A stretch of DNA of 64,000 nucleotides, taken from positions 62,001 through 126,000 of the forward strand of contig CAJTTB010000006.1 in NCBI GenBank assembly GCA_910579175.1, written 5' to 3'. Shown piece by piece: positions 15,959 through 23,437 of this stretch (positions are counted from its first letter, which is position 1; each line of letters begins with the position of its first letter). Origin of the DNA: an uncultured Oscillospiraceae bacterium. GTDB lineage: Bacteria > Bacillota > Clostridia > Oscillospirales > Ruminococcaceae. A program made the translations under genes and the position numbers. The notes under the pieces are model-generated. The model ran no database searches, was not told the origin of the DNA, and was given only the letters and a program-made list of their open reading frames with translations.

Positions 15959-17701
15959 TTATGCCCTTGGTGTTCTGACATATGCGCGAATCACACCAAT
16001 CTTTCCCTCTTTTTCAGGGCGAATACAATATTCTTTCACTCCTGCTGGAACAATAAATGTTTCCGCATAGTGAACAATAAAGGGTTCAAATGCGCCACAA
16101 GGGCTTTCTATTACCGCGGATTCCCCTTCAATCAGATTGAGCATATTGACAGTATCTTGTGTCTGAATCACAACTCGGTCTTCAATCCAATATCTTCTGG
16201 TTTCAATAAACTCCAATTCATGCAATCCAGTGTGTTCTTCTCGGTATGCTTTATTTTCTTCTATGATATCAATGGCATTTACTAGATTTTTCTTTACCCA
16301 ATCGGTTCTTCTATCCCATTGAATTACCTGTTTTCCATGTTCCAGATGTACTGGGCGCGGTTTTCCATCCAATCCCAATCTTGACCAATCCCAAAGTTTA
16401 AAGGTAAAAATATAGGGAGTTGCACTGATTTCCAATACCATTGCATTGCTGCCAGAACAGTGACAAGTTCCTGCTGGAATCAAAAAATGGTCATGTTTTT
16501 TTGCTGGAAATCGATTGATATATTTCTCTGCATCAAAAGTACATTCCCCTCGATTTGCCCGCTCGAGTTCTTCAAACATCTCTTGTGGATCTGCTTGGTC
16601 TGTCAGTCCCAGATATACATAGGCGTCTTCTTTTGCATCTAAAATATAATAGCTTTCGTCCTGTGTATAACTCATGCCAAACTGTTTGCGGATATACTCT
16701 GTTAAAGGGTGCACTTGCAGTGATAGATTTTGCCCACCAATGGTATCCAAAAAGTCAAAGCGAATCGGAAACTCTGCCCCAAATCTTGCAAACACCTGTT
16801 GACCCAATAGCTTTTTAGGTTGATATAGTACCAAATCCATTGCAGGCAGTTCTATCCTACCATTTCCAAAATCCAATAAAATGGAATTCTCTTCTGGTAC
16901 GCCATCAAAACTCCAAGCAAAGTTTTTTTCATTTTTATCCAAACCACAAACATCTTTCATCCATTGACCACCCCATACACCTGGGTCAAAATAAGGGACT
17001 GTGCGAAATGGCTGTTGTGCCATTTGACAAAGACCATCACGCACCGCATTTCCTGGAACCATTTTGGGGCAATCCTTTTGATTGGTATCCAAAAAATAAT
17101 CTATCTGGTCAAAAAACTGCATTTTATGCTTATCTGCAATTCTCCATTCAATAAAAAATGCCCTTTTATACTTGCGCAACACATCTTCTTGTGTATTGGA
17201 ACAGTGATAATTGGGCATTCCCTTGCGATAACGCAATTGAATTTCCCAACGTGCCAAATCCAAATATATCAATATATCTGCTCTTGCCACCAGATAAGCG
17301 CCAAATCCATAAATAACAGTCAATCCCTTTTGCTGCTTGATCTGATTTTTTATCTGTTCTAACATTTGTAAATTCATCAAGTCTTCCAATTGTCCAAAAT
17401 ACATCTTTCCAAATACACGATCGTCTGTCAAGTGATATTTTAATCGTTCAGCCAAAACTTCCTCTGATTGAAACACCTGTCTCATATCAATGATACAATC
17501 GGGATTTAAATATGTAATCGCCCGTAACACCTCCTTATCGTCTACCCCTGGATAGGTGTCAAAAACCATACAATAATCTGTTTTACCGGATTGCTCATAG
17601 TGTTTTTTCAGTGTTTGCATAATATCTTGATAACCACAAATCGCAGTATCTTCCCACCCCTTTACTGTTGTAAAAGGATGTTTCTCATAATTACTTATCA
17701 T
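15959..17701 (-). CDS. Class I mannose-6-phosphate isomerase with N-terminal kinase-like domain
   Basis: A 580-residue two-part protein. The C-terminal part (about residues 240-580) is a cupin mannose-6-phosphate isomerase that interconverts mannose-6-phosphate and fructose-6-phosphate: zinc-site motifs QVHPL and the later DHFLIPAGTCHCSG with an EISATPYIF stretch are present. The N-terminal part (about 1-220) looks like a degenerate nucleoside-kinase fold without a Walker A, containing CMVFDTYPGVDDKEVLRAI and LTVIYGFGAYLVARADILI. The ATG overlaps the end of the preceding isomerase gene, so the two are translationally coupled. It is the last gene of the ROK-GntR-isomerase operon. Confidence 0.88.
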   Translation of the reverse strand: MISNYEKHPFTTVKGWEDTAICGYQDIMQTLKKHYEQSGKTDYCMVFDTYPGVDDKEVLRAITYLNPDCIIDMRQVFQSEEVLAERLKYHLTDDRVFGKMYFGQLEDLMNLQMLEQIKNQIKQQKGLTVIYGFGAYLVARADILIYLDLARWEIQLRYRKGMPNYHCSNTQEDVLRKYKRAFFIEWRIADKHKMQFFDQIDYFLDTNQKDCPKMVPGNAVRDGLCQMAQQPFRTVPYFDPGVWGGQWMKDVCGLDKNEKNFAWSFDGVPEENSILLDFGNGRIELPAMDLVLYQPKKLLGQQVFARFGAEFPIRFDFLDTIGGQNLSLQVHPLTEYIRKQFGMSYTQDESYYILDAKEDAYVYLGLTDQADPQEMFEELERANRGECTFDAEKYINRFPAKKHDHFLIPAGTCHCSGSNAMVLEISATPYIFTFKLWDWSRLGLDGKPRPVHLEHGKQVIQWDRRTDWVKKNLVNAIDIIEENKAYREEHTGLHELEFIETRRYWIEDRVVIQTQDTVNMLNLIEGESAVIESPCGAFEPFIVHYAETFIVPAGVKEYCIRPEKEGKIGVIRAYVRTPRA

Positions 17702-18266
17702 TGTCTTTTTCTTCCCTTTCCTGTTTGATTTCCAATCCTGTTGTACCCTGATAAACACGATATCCAAATGGTTTTCTTTCCACCTGCTCATAATTATGTC
17801 CCGCTTTGGTAGACCAACAAGCTGCCACCTTCAATGGTTGTGTTCCTATATTGATTAACCGATGAGCAAAAACCCCCTTAATATCATGTAGAGATCCTGG
17901 AAAAACTTCTTCTGACCAAGTTGTTCCCTCTTTATCCATCAACAATAACAAACCTTTTCCTGCAATTCCATAATAAAATTCTGCGCATTCGGTATCATGA
18001 TGAAAATGACCTCTTGTCATATTGCATTCGTCAGATACTGTCACAGGATATAATATCGTTAATCCCCAACTCAAGTGTCCAGGATGACTGTCATCTTCTT
18101 GCGTATAGTGGTATACTTCATACATCACAGTGTCATCCTCTAAAGTCCCATCTATATGACGATAAAAGTATTTCGCATCTCGATATAATTTTACAGCGCG
18201 TTGTACATTTTCTCCCACAATTACACCATTGATTTCATGGACTGCTTTGGGTTTCATAATCTTCAT
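17691..18266 (-). CDS. Cupin-type glucose-6-phosphate isomerase, copy 2
   Basis: A 191-residue cupin of the archaeal-type phosphoglucose isomerase family, which interconverts glucose-6-phosphate and fructose-6-phosphate with a bound metal. The metal site is visible as RGHFHHDTECAEFYYGIAGKG (about residues 84-104, given here in two parts: RGHFHHDTECAE and FYYGIAGKG) with a later His in GVFAHRLINIG. The ATG with AGGAG at eight bases was preferred over a TTG one codon upstream. It starts 18 bases after the first cupin gene and overlaps the manA start. Two cupin isomerases in a row suggest distinct substrates or a heteromer. Confidence 0.88.
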   Translation of the reverse strand: MKIMKPKAVHEINGVIVGENVQRAVKLYRDAKYFYRHIDGTLEDDTVMYEVYHYTQEDDSHPGHLSWGLTILYPVTVSDECNMTRGHFHHDTECAEFYYGIAGKGLLLLMDKEGTTWSEEVFPGSLHDIKGVFAHRLINIGTQPLKVAACWSTKAGHNYEQVERKPFGYRVYQGTTGLEIKQEREEKDNDK

Positions 18267-18284
18267 CAACTATTCTCCTTTTCA

Positions 18285-19061
18285 TTATGGCTGATAATCT
18301 TTCCAAAATTCTGGATATTCCATCGGTCTAGAAACAAATAAAAACTTCTCCTTTTGCTGTTGAAATTGTGTATAAATGGGTATACCTGGCTCTAGTCGAA
18401 AATCCTGATAAGTTCTGGCATTTTTTACAATCAATTTGCTATCGTGATAAGCTGGATTTGGATTCCAAATCAATTGATTATTCTCTATCTGTGGAAAATA
18501 GGCAATGCCATGATGACTTCTAACTGCCTGATATTCAAATCCATAATCTCTTACACACCATGCTCCAAAAGTCATATTTCTAGTAACATCAGCATTGATT
18601 GTTGCATGTACCCAATTGGGTGGCACAATTACCATTTCACCCGCTTTTGCATGTACAACATAACAATTTCCAGGATCGTCCTCCCCAAATTGCTGCATAT
18701 AAATGATTGCTTCTCCCTCCCAAATTTCATACACTTCTGGAGTAGACATTCCACAGGAGGGACTAACTGCATGAATATGCCCTTGAGACCGCACTGGTTC
18801 TTTACCAATGGTTCCTGCTGCATAGGTAACCGCCCCAAATAACAAATTGCAAGCACATATACGCTCTCTATCTTGTTTTAAACCAACATCCATTACAATG
18901 GCATATAATTCTTCTGGACCACTGCAATTGGGATCCTGAAGTGAACTCCTAATATCACACAATCGTCGAACTTCTGGCTTGGGTCCAAAGACATCATCTG
19001 CATAGCAAAATCCCAATGGATTGCGCTGTACCTCGATTGGAAATCCGGGATAAAATTCCAT
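18285..19061 (-). CDS. Cupin-type glucose-6-phosphate isomerase, copy 1
   Basis: A 258-residue member of the same cupin isomerase family as the next gene, but with longer N- and C-terminal extensions. The metal-binding strand pair is recognisable as QGHIHAVSPS followed by PEVYEIWEGEAIIYMQ, and the second cupin motif as VIVPPNWVHATIN (about residues 145-157). The ATG follows AAAGGGAA. A second operon promoter and an operator-like copy lie directly upstream (19115-19152), so this gene and the two after it can be transcribed without the kinase and regulator genes. Confidence 0.87.
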   Translation of the reverse strand: MEFYPGFPIEVQRNPLGFCYADDVFGPKPEVRRLCDIRSSLQDPNCSGPEELYAIVMDVGLKQDRERICACNLLFGAVTYAAGTIGKEPVRSQGHIHAVSPSCGMSTPEVYEIWEGEAIIYMQQFGEDDPGNCYVVHAKAGEMVIVPPNWVHATINADVTRNMTFGAWCVRDYGFEYQAVRSHHGIAYFPQIENNQLIWNPNPAYHDSKLIVKNARTYQDFRLEPGIPIYTQFQQQKEKFLFVSRPMEYPEFWKDYQP

Positions 19062-19114
19062 GATTTTTGCGTTCCCTTTCTAATTCATACTATAATTTTA
19101 CCAACCTTAAATGT

Positions 19115-19152
19115 TATATCATTATAATATTATATCTTAATTTATTTGTCAA
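19115..19152 (-). promoter_or_regulatory. Internal promoter with operator copy 1
   Basis: On the minus strand TTGACA (19147-19152) and TATTAT (19124-19129) are spaced 17 bases apart. The -10 lies inside an 18-base element, TAATATTATAATGATATA (19115-19132), that recurs with one mismatch at 20872-20889. Confidence 0.65.
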
Positions 19153-19160
19153 TATCTTTT

Positions 19161-19892
19161 CTATTTTTTTAATTCAATATGATAGGCATAGCGATCTGAA
19201 CGATAATAGGAAATCGTATATTCTAACATCATTCCCTGCTGGGTATAAGATTTACGAATGCGACGAAAAATTGGAAGTGTACCATAAATCTCCAATTGTT
19301 TTTTTAGCCAAGTATCTGGCAACATACAGTCAAACTGCTCATTTACCAACACTGGTTCTAGTCCTTTTTGCTCAAGCATTTTATAAATGCTTCCAAAATA
19401 TAAACAATCATCTAGTGCTAAATCACATTCCTTTGGAAAATAAGAAACAAATACAACAATTGGCTCCCCATCACCTGTGCGCACGCGCTCTAAACGAAAA
19501 AAATCTGTTTCAATCGGCACAGAAAACACTTCTGCCAATACTTTATCTGCCTTTACCAGTTCTATATGGGCGTAAGAAGTTGCTGGAGTAATATTTTTTT
19601 CCTTCATTTCCTCTGTAAAACTCTTAATTCCCAATAAATTCTCATTGATTTTTTCTTGATAAATTACAATGGTTCCCTTTCCTCTTGCACGTTTGACCAA
19701 TCTCTCTTTTTCCAATTCCTGAATGGCTTGTCTTGCAGTGATTCTACTGACCTGATATTTTTTTTGCAATTCTGCCTCACTGGGAATGATTGCCTGATAG
19801 GGATATATTTTATTGAGAATTTCTTCTTTTAAAATCTGTCCTATCTGCAAATACAATGGACTTGCTCCACGATTCATATCTAGTTGTTTCAT
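19161..19892 (-). CDS. GntR/HutC-family transcriptional regulator
   Basis: A 243-residue repressor-type regulator. The N-terminal winged helix (about residues 5-75) has PLYLQIGQILKEEI, IIPSEAELQKKYQVSR and TARQAIQELEKERLVKR, the GntR hallmark. The C-terminal UTRA domain (about 95-240) binds a small ligand, often a sugar phosphate, and includes FFRLERVRTGDGEPIVVF. It starts four bases after the ROK gene. The likely targets are the two matching promoter/operator copies in this operon, so autoregulation is expected. Confidence 0.93.
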   Translation of the reverse strand: MKQLDMNRGASPLYLQIGQILKEEILNKIYPYQAIIPSEAELQKKYQVSRITARQAIQELEKERLVKRARGKGTIVIYQEKINENLLGIKSFTEEMKEKNITPATSYAHIELVKADKVLAEVFSVPIETDFFRLERVRTGDGEPIVVFVSYFPKECDLALDDCLYFGSIYKMLEQKGLEPVLVNEQFDCMLPDTWLKKQLEIYGTLPIFRRIRKSYTQQGMMLEYTISYYRSDRYAYHIELKK

Positions 19893-19896
19893 ATCT

Positions 19897-20838
19897 TTAT
19901 TGTACTCCTTTTTTTGATTCTTCTACTAAATAATGAAGCCCCAGCAATACAGATGATTCCGGTTGTTTTGCTGGAATTATCCGAACCCTTCCCCAAGGTG
20001 TCCAAGCATATTCATCTATCCACTTCTGGATTGGTCTAATGATTTCTGTAAATCGACTCACTCCACCACTTAATACAATCAATTCAGGATCATAACTGTG
20101 AATTAAATTGACTGCTCCAGCACCCCAATAGGCAACACAATGATCAAATAAATACTTTGCCAAAGGATCTCCTTTTTGATAATAGGTTCGCAATGTACTA
20201 AAATCCTGTACAGGCTCTTTTCGAAAGGGACTATCCAAATACTGTTCGGTTTCCTTTACAAGATAAGGCAACGCCCACGTACTCGCATTGGCTTCCAAAC
20301 AACCTTGATTTCCACAATTGCATCTTCTTCCATTGAGATTCATTGTAATATGCCCACTTAAACAACCTGCTTGTCCATGAATGCCCCGAATCATCTGTCC
20401 TCTTATCATGCTAGCTGTTCCTACTCCAGTACCTAAAATCATCATCGCAACATTTTCACAACCCTTTGCTGCCCCATAATAAACCTCTCCCAACAAAGCT
20501 GCATTGGCATCGTTGTCCAATATGATTTTTGTATGAAATTCTCGCTTCGCCCAGCCAATGATATCTGTATTGGCTGCATCTTTGTATTTTTCATTGGAAG
20601 TTACAATCCGATTTTCATAAAAATTTACAATTCCCGGAAATGCCATACCAACCCCATCTAACTGAATTTGCTGATAGTTTAAATCCATTTCCTTTAAAAT
20701 ATCACTAATTTGTGGCAATCTATCTGCCAATCCTTGATCTGAATGGGCTGGAATTATTTTAGTAACACAAATTTCACCATCAATGATAATTGCCAATTTA
20801 ATTCTTGTGCCACCCAAATCAACTGCATATGTTTTCAT
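19897..20838 (-). CDS. ROK family sugar kinase
   Basis: A 313-residue ROK protein, probably a glucokinase or related hexose kinase using ATP. The N-terminal phosphate-binding DLGGTRIKLAI (about residues 7-17), catalytic Asp in ILDNDANAALLGE (about 100-112), GTGVGTA, and the zinc-binding CNCGNQGCLEANAST (about 173-187) are all intact. There is no N-terminal DNA-binding domain, so it is an enzyme and not a ROK repressor. First gene of a five-gene operon; its promoter overlaps an operator-like element. Together with the isomerases it would take free hexose to fructose-6-phosphate. Confidence 0.93.
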   Translation of the reverse strand: MKTYAVDLGGTRIKLAIIIDGEICVTKIIPAHSDQGLADRLPQISDILKEMDLNYQQIQLDGVGMAFPGIVNFYENRIVTSNEKYKDAANTDIIGWAKREFHTKIILDNDANAALLGEVYYGAAKGCENVAMMILGTGVGTASMIRGQMIRGIHGQAGCLSGHITMNLNGRRCNCGNQGCLEANASTWALPYLVKETEQYLDSPFRKEPVQDFSTLRTYYQKGDPLAKYLFDHCVAYWGAGAVNLIHSYDPELIVLSGGVSRFTEIIRPIQKWIDEYAWTPWGRVRIIPAKQPESSVLLGLHYLVEESKKGVQ

Positions 20839-20871
20839 AGTAGATTCTCCCTCTATTATATACTATAAAGA

Positions 20872-20917
20872 TATATCATTATAACATTAAGATATCTAAT
20901 TTTTTTCATTTTGTCAA
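20872..20917 (-). promoter_or_regulatory. Operon promoter with operator copy 2
   Basis: On the minus strand TTGACA (20912-20917) and TATCTT (20889-20894) are spaced 17 bases apart. The element TAATGTTATAATGATATA (20872-20889) follows directly and matches the copy at 19115-19132 in 17 of 18 bases. Confidence 0.65.
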
Positions 20918-20995
20918 TGATTATTTTAAATCAATACTTCTGATTTAAGAAAGTACAAACAAAAAGCATTCTTAGAAAAAATCATAGAAACAACA

Positions 20996-21022
20996 AGCAG
21001 TTATTCATTTTGAATAACTGCT
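20996..21022. repeat. 11-bp perfect hairpin
   Basis: AGCAGTTATTC and its complement with a five-base loop. No T-run on either side. It stands between the ROK operon promoter and the phage-type switch. The rest of 20918-21220 shows no gene. Confidence 0.45.
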
Positions 21023-21220
21023 CCATCAATTGTAATTCATCATAATTCGACCCAATTTGTAGCATCTTTAACCTAATCTCAATAACTTTTTAATATTTTT
21101 TGTTAAATTTCAAATGATATTATAATAAATTTTTGCAATCATATGATAAGAATTTTCATATATAAAAAGTATATTAATTTGATAGATCAAATCTTTTTTA
21201 TTTGGCACAATTCATTTTTT

Positions 21221-21236
21221 TGCGTTTACGTAAGTT
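21221..21236. promoter_or_regulatory. Operator-like site 1 of the switch region
   Basis: TGCGTTTACGTAAGTT, containing the near-palindrome TTTACGTAA, overlapping the 3' end of the Cro-like gene. Confidence 0.5.
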
Positions 21237-21435
21237 CATTCGCAAAAAAAATTTCATCTGGTTTTTCCATAGGTAGAATTGAACGCAAGATCTGTATCTC
21301 ATTTCGACTAAAATTTCCATCTCGATTAATCTTTCGATATAAAGTAGTCACATTAATACCCAATTTATCTGCAATATCTTCCGTTGATAAACCAGATAAA
21401 GCCTGTGCTGCTCTAAACCGCTTTTTATCAAACAT
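21226..21435 (-). CDS. Small Cro-like DNA-binding protein (DUF739-like)
   Basis: A 69-residue helix-turn-helix protein. The recognition region LSTEDIADKLGINVTTLYRKIN (about residues 15-36; split as LSTEDIADKLGI and NVTTLYRKIN) and the trailing FSRNEIQILRSIL match the pattern of DUF739-type phage Cro/CI-like regulators. The start ATG follows GGGGGTG; an in-frame ATG 18 bases upstream lies in the operator. It has a consensus leftward promoter whose -35 and start region are each covered by an operator-like repeat, as expected for a gene held off by the divergent repressor. Confidence 0.8.
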   Translation of the reverse strand: MFDKKRFRAAQALSGLSTEDIADKLGINVTTLYRKINRDGNFSRNEIQILRSILPMEKPDEIFFANELT

Positions 21436-21448
21436 GGTATCACCCCCT

Positions 21449-21463
21449 TGCATTTACGTAAGT
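21449..21463. promoter_or_regulatory. Operator-like site 2
   Basis: TGCATTTACGTAAGT, immediately downstream of the -10 of the leftward promoter, near the expected transcription start. Confidence 0.6.
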
Positions 21464-21465
21464 AA

Positions 21466-21494
21466 AATATATCATATGTTCTTTATAATGTCAA
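21466..21494 (-). promoter_or_regulatory. Consensus leftward promoter of the Cro-like gene
   Basis: On the minus strand TTGACA and TATATT are spaced exactly 17 bases apart. Confidence 0.8.
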
Positions 21495-21506
21495 TACGTA
21501 AACGCA
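21491..21506. promoter_or_regulatory. Operator-like site 3
   Basis: TCAATACGTAAACGCA, the inverted form of the site 1 sequence, overlapping the -35 of the leftward promoter. Confidence 0.6.
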
Positions 21507-21533
21507 ATAAAAATAGAAATTTTAATAGATTAC

Positions 21534-21562
21534 TTGCAAAAATGCAATATCATCTATATAAT
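21534..21562 (+). promoter_or_regulatory. Consensus rightward promoter of the repressor gene
   Basis: TTGCAA and TATAAT are spaced 17 bases apart. Transcription should start near 21569, only 18 bases before the proposed ATA start codon, which rules out the in-frame ATG codons further upstream. Confidence 0.8.
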
Positions 21563-21586
21563 AAAACCATAAGGGAGGGAATACCA

Positions 21587-22069
21587 ATAGAAACGAAAGA
21601 TAAAATCAAACAACAACGTCTGCATTTGGGATTAACTATGTTAGATGTTTCTAAAATTGTTGGCGTCAGTGAGGCTACTATTTCTAGATGGGAATCTGGG
21701 GATATTGCAAATATGAAGCGCGATAAAATTGTTTTACTTGCAAAAGCACTTCAAGTTTCACCAAATATCATCATGGGTTGGGGGGAAGATTCTGATAATG
21801 ACCTTATCAACAATACACTTACCAAAGACCAACAGTTATTAATAAATCGTTATCAACAACTTAATGAAAAAGGTCAACAAAAACTTTTAGAATATGCAGA
21901 TGATCTAGTTAGCAGCAGTAAATATCAAACAGAAACCAAAATAACAACTACATTTTATCGTGCTGCAAAAAGTAAAACGAATACTCCTCCACAATTGATA
22001 GAAGATACCACTAACCTAAAACAGCGATTACAAAATGCTACTCCAATTACCAGCGAAGATGATTTATAA
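21587..22069 (+). CDS. XRE-family repressor (ImmR-like), probable ATA start
   Basis: A 160-residue phage-type repressor. The N-terminal helix-turn-helix (about residues 4-58) reads LGLTMLDVSKIVGVSEATIS followed by RWESGD and a typical ALQVSPNIIMGW. The rest is a polar linker with LTKDQQLLINRYQQLNEKGQ, common in ImmR/CI-like proteins, without a LexA-type protease domain. The promoter at 21534-21562 leaves only a short leader; it holds AGGGAGGGA, and the first codon at proper spacing (8 bases) is ATA, with no ATG, GTG or TTG before the DNA-binding domain. The frame stays open upstream, but that part is not transcribed from this promoter. It is followed directly by an ImmA-type protease gene. 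Confidence 0.85.
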   Translation: METKDKIKQQRLHLGLTMLDVSKIVGVSEATISRWESGDIANMKRDKIVLLAKALQVSPNIIMGWGEDSDNDLINNTLTKDQQLLINRYQQLNEKGQQKLLEYADDLVSSSKYQTETKITTTFYRAAKSKTNTPPQLIEDTTNLKQRLQNATPITSEDDL

Positions 22070-22075
22070 ATAAAT

Positions 22076-22660
22076 ATGTCACAACAACTATATGGATTAT
22101 ATACCAAAATTAGAAATATCACATGGAATATCTTTTTAGACAATCATATCTCATCACTTCCAGTTGATATCGTAAAAATTATTCAGCATTATCAGATTAC
22201 CATCATAAAAAATCATGAAGTCTGCGAACTCAAAAAAGATGAAATGGCGGTCAGTCTTTTTGAACACAACAGTAATCAATGGTATATTATCTATCAAAAT
22301 GATATACTTTCTATAGCGGATAAGCGCTTTTTATTGGCTCATGAGTTAGGTCATATTTTACTTGGTCATGTATCTATTCTAGGACACCCTGTACGCTCTA
22401 ATATCAAAATACGAGAAGAAAAAGAAGCCGATATGTTTGCACTCAGGCTTTTGGCACCAGCTTGTGTATTAGCTGCTTTAAATATTCATACCGCAGAACA
22501 AATTATGAAACTGTGTAATATATCAAAACAGTCTGCATCCATTAGAGCCGCTCGAATGAAAGAACTTTATAAACGAGATTTATTCTGCAAGCATCCACTG
22601 GAAAAACAAATGTTACAACAATTTGAAAAATTTATTCAAACCTATAAAAATTCAGATTAA
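22076..22660 (+). CDS. ImmA/IrrE-family metallopeptidase
   Basis: A 194-residue zinc peptidase of the ImmA/IrrE family. The active site HELGH occupies residues 89-93, and the downstream EEKEADMFALRLLAP (about 117-131) supplies the third zinc ligand. In Bacillus ICEBs1 and many prophages ImmA cleaves the ImmR repressor to start induction. The gene begins six bases after the repressor stop and has no clear ribosome binding site, so it probably depends on translational coupling. No integrase, excisionase or structural phage genes are nearby. Confidence 0.92.
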   Translation: MSQQLYGLYTKIRNITWNIFLDNHISSLPVDIVKIIQHYQITIIKNHEVCELKKDEMAVSLFEHNSNQWYIIYQNDILSIADKRFLLAHELGHILLGHVSILGHPVRSNIKIREEKEADMFALRLLAPACVLAALNIHTAEQIMKLCNISKQSASIRAARMKELYKRDLFCKHPLEKQMLQQFEKFIQTYKNSD

Positions 22661-22701
22661 AAAATTGTATATTTTATTCTATCTTATATAGCATTTCATT
22701 C

Positions 22702-22730
22702 TTGACTTATCGCTTATTTTTTATTATAAT
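22702..22730 (+). promoter_or_regulatory. Consensus sigma-A promoter of the candidate small RNA
   Basis: TTGACT and TATAAT spaced exactly 17 bases apart, 42 bases after the ImmA-type gene. No coding frame of useful size follows. Confidence 0.8.
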
Positions 22731-22736
22731 ATAAAT

Positions 22737-22870
22737 AGATAGTCTTTAAGAGTATCTAAAAAAACAAAAGCTGTTTTAAGGCTGCAACTTTAAAACAGGT
22801 ATAAGAAGTTTTTTAGTAATTCTCCAAATCCTCAGCCAATCATAAATGATTGGCTGAGGATTCTTTTATG
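22737..22870 (+). ncRNA. Candidate small non-coding RNA, about 130 nt
   Basis: Bounded by a consensus promoter and a strong terminator, with no credible open frame or ribosome binding site between. Three stem-loops can be drawn: AGATA/TATCT near the 5' end (22736-22757), CTGTTTTAA/TTAAAACAG (22771-22799), and the 17-bp terminator stem. The single-stranded part before the terminator contains TTCTCC, which could pair with Shine-Dalgarno sequences. I do not recognise it as tmRNA, 6S, SRP or RNase P RNA. A regulatory RNA linked to the adjacent switch module or an independent trans-acting RNA are both possible. Confidence 0.6.
22827..22870 (+). terminator. Strong terminator of the small RNA
   Basis: A perfect 17-bp stem (AATCCTCAGCCAATCAT and its complement) with a two-base loop, then TCTTTTAT. 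Confidence 0.92.
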
Positions 22871-23216
22871 AGATAAAATCAATTGTTTCATTCATGAAAA
22901 AACTGTACAGTCCTCTATTTCTAAATTACAATGCAAAAATGGCTAACCAATCGTCAATCAGATACAAAAATTAATAGCTTTAATTTTTATACACAAAATT
23001 ATTTTCATATATACTCAAAAAAAGACTTTTTGATAACACATGCAAAATTTGACGTCGTATCTTAACACAAACGCACATTACTTTGATTCTTTCCCAATTC
23101 CAAAAAAATGTCTGGCAAACTAAAAAAATATAACCAAGATATCATTACATGTTTTATCAATTCTATTTATTGGTCATTTCATAAATTCATGATCATCTAC
23201 AACTTTACAAACAACA

Positions 23217-23243
23217 TAAAAAAACCGAATGTTTTCATTCGGT
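23217..23243 (-). terminator. Terminator after the tRNA genes
   Basis: An 8-bp stem (ACCGAATG) with a four-base loop and seven T residues in the leftward direction. The interval 22871-23216 shows no gene that I can support. Confidence 0.85.
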
Positions 23244-23315
23244 CCCAATGTCTTCACCCAATCAGAGAAACAATTGTGTTTTTCTTCTGGGTTTCACTAT
23301 AAAATCATTTGATGA

Positions 23316-23399
23316 TGCAGAGGATGGGACTTGAACCCACACAGTATTGCTACCACTAGAACCTGAATCTAGCGCGTCTGCCAATTCCGCCACCCCTGC
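23316..23399 (-). tRNA. tRNA-Leu (anticodon CAG)
   Basis: An 84-base cloverleaf without an encoded CCA tail. The acceptor stem GCAGGGG pairs with CCTCTGC, the D region reads GGCGGAATTGGCAGACGC, the anticodon loop is TTCAGGT closed by CTAGA/TCTAG, there is a long variable arm as in class II tRNAs, and the T arm contains GGTTCAAGTCC. It reads CUG codons. It lies downstream of tRNA-Leu(CAA) with a terminator in between, so both may share read-through transcription. Confidence 0.95.
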
Positions 23400-23404
23400 A
23401 AAAA

Positions 23405-23431
23405 AATAAGCCGTATATAATACGGCTTATT
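23405..23431 (-). terminator. Terminator between the two tRNA genes
   Basis: A 12-bp stem (AATAAGCCGTAT and its complement) with a three-base loop; leftward it is followed by TTTTT. Confidence 0.85.
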
Positions 23432-23437
23432 GGGAAT

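Noticed and set aside
18444..18842. 132-codon open frame antisense to the first cupin isomerase
   Set aside because: Shadow of a real gene; composition and lack of a start signal argue against coding.
21143..21586. N-terminal extension of the XRE repressor to an upstream ATG
   Set aside because: The extension spans the divergent Cro-like gene, its promoter and operators, and lies upstream of the repressor's own consensus promoter.
22871..23216. A coding gene between the small RNA and the tRNA terminator
   Set aside because: Only short frames without ribosome binding sites are present.
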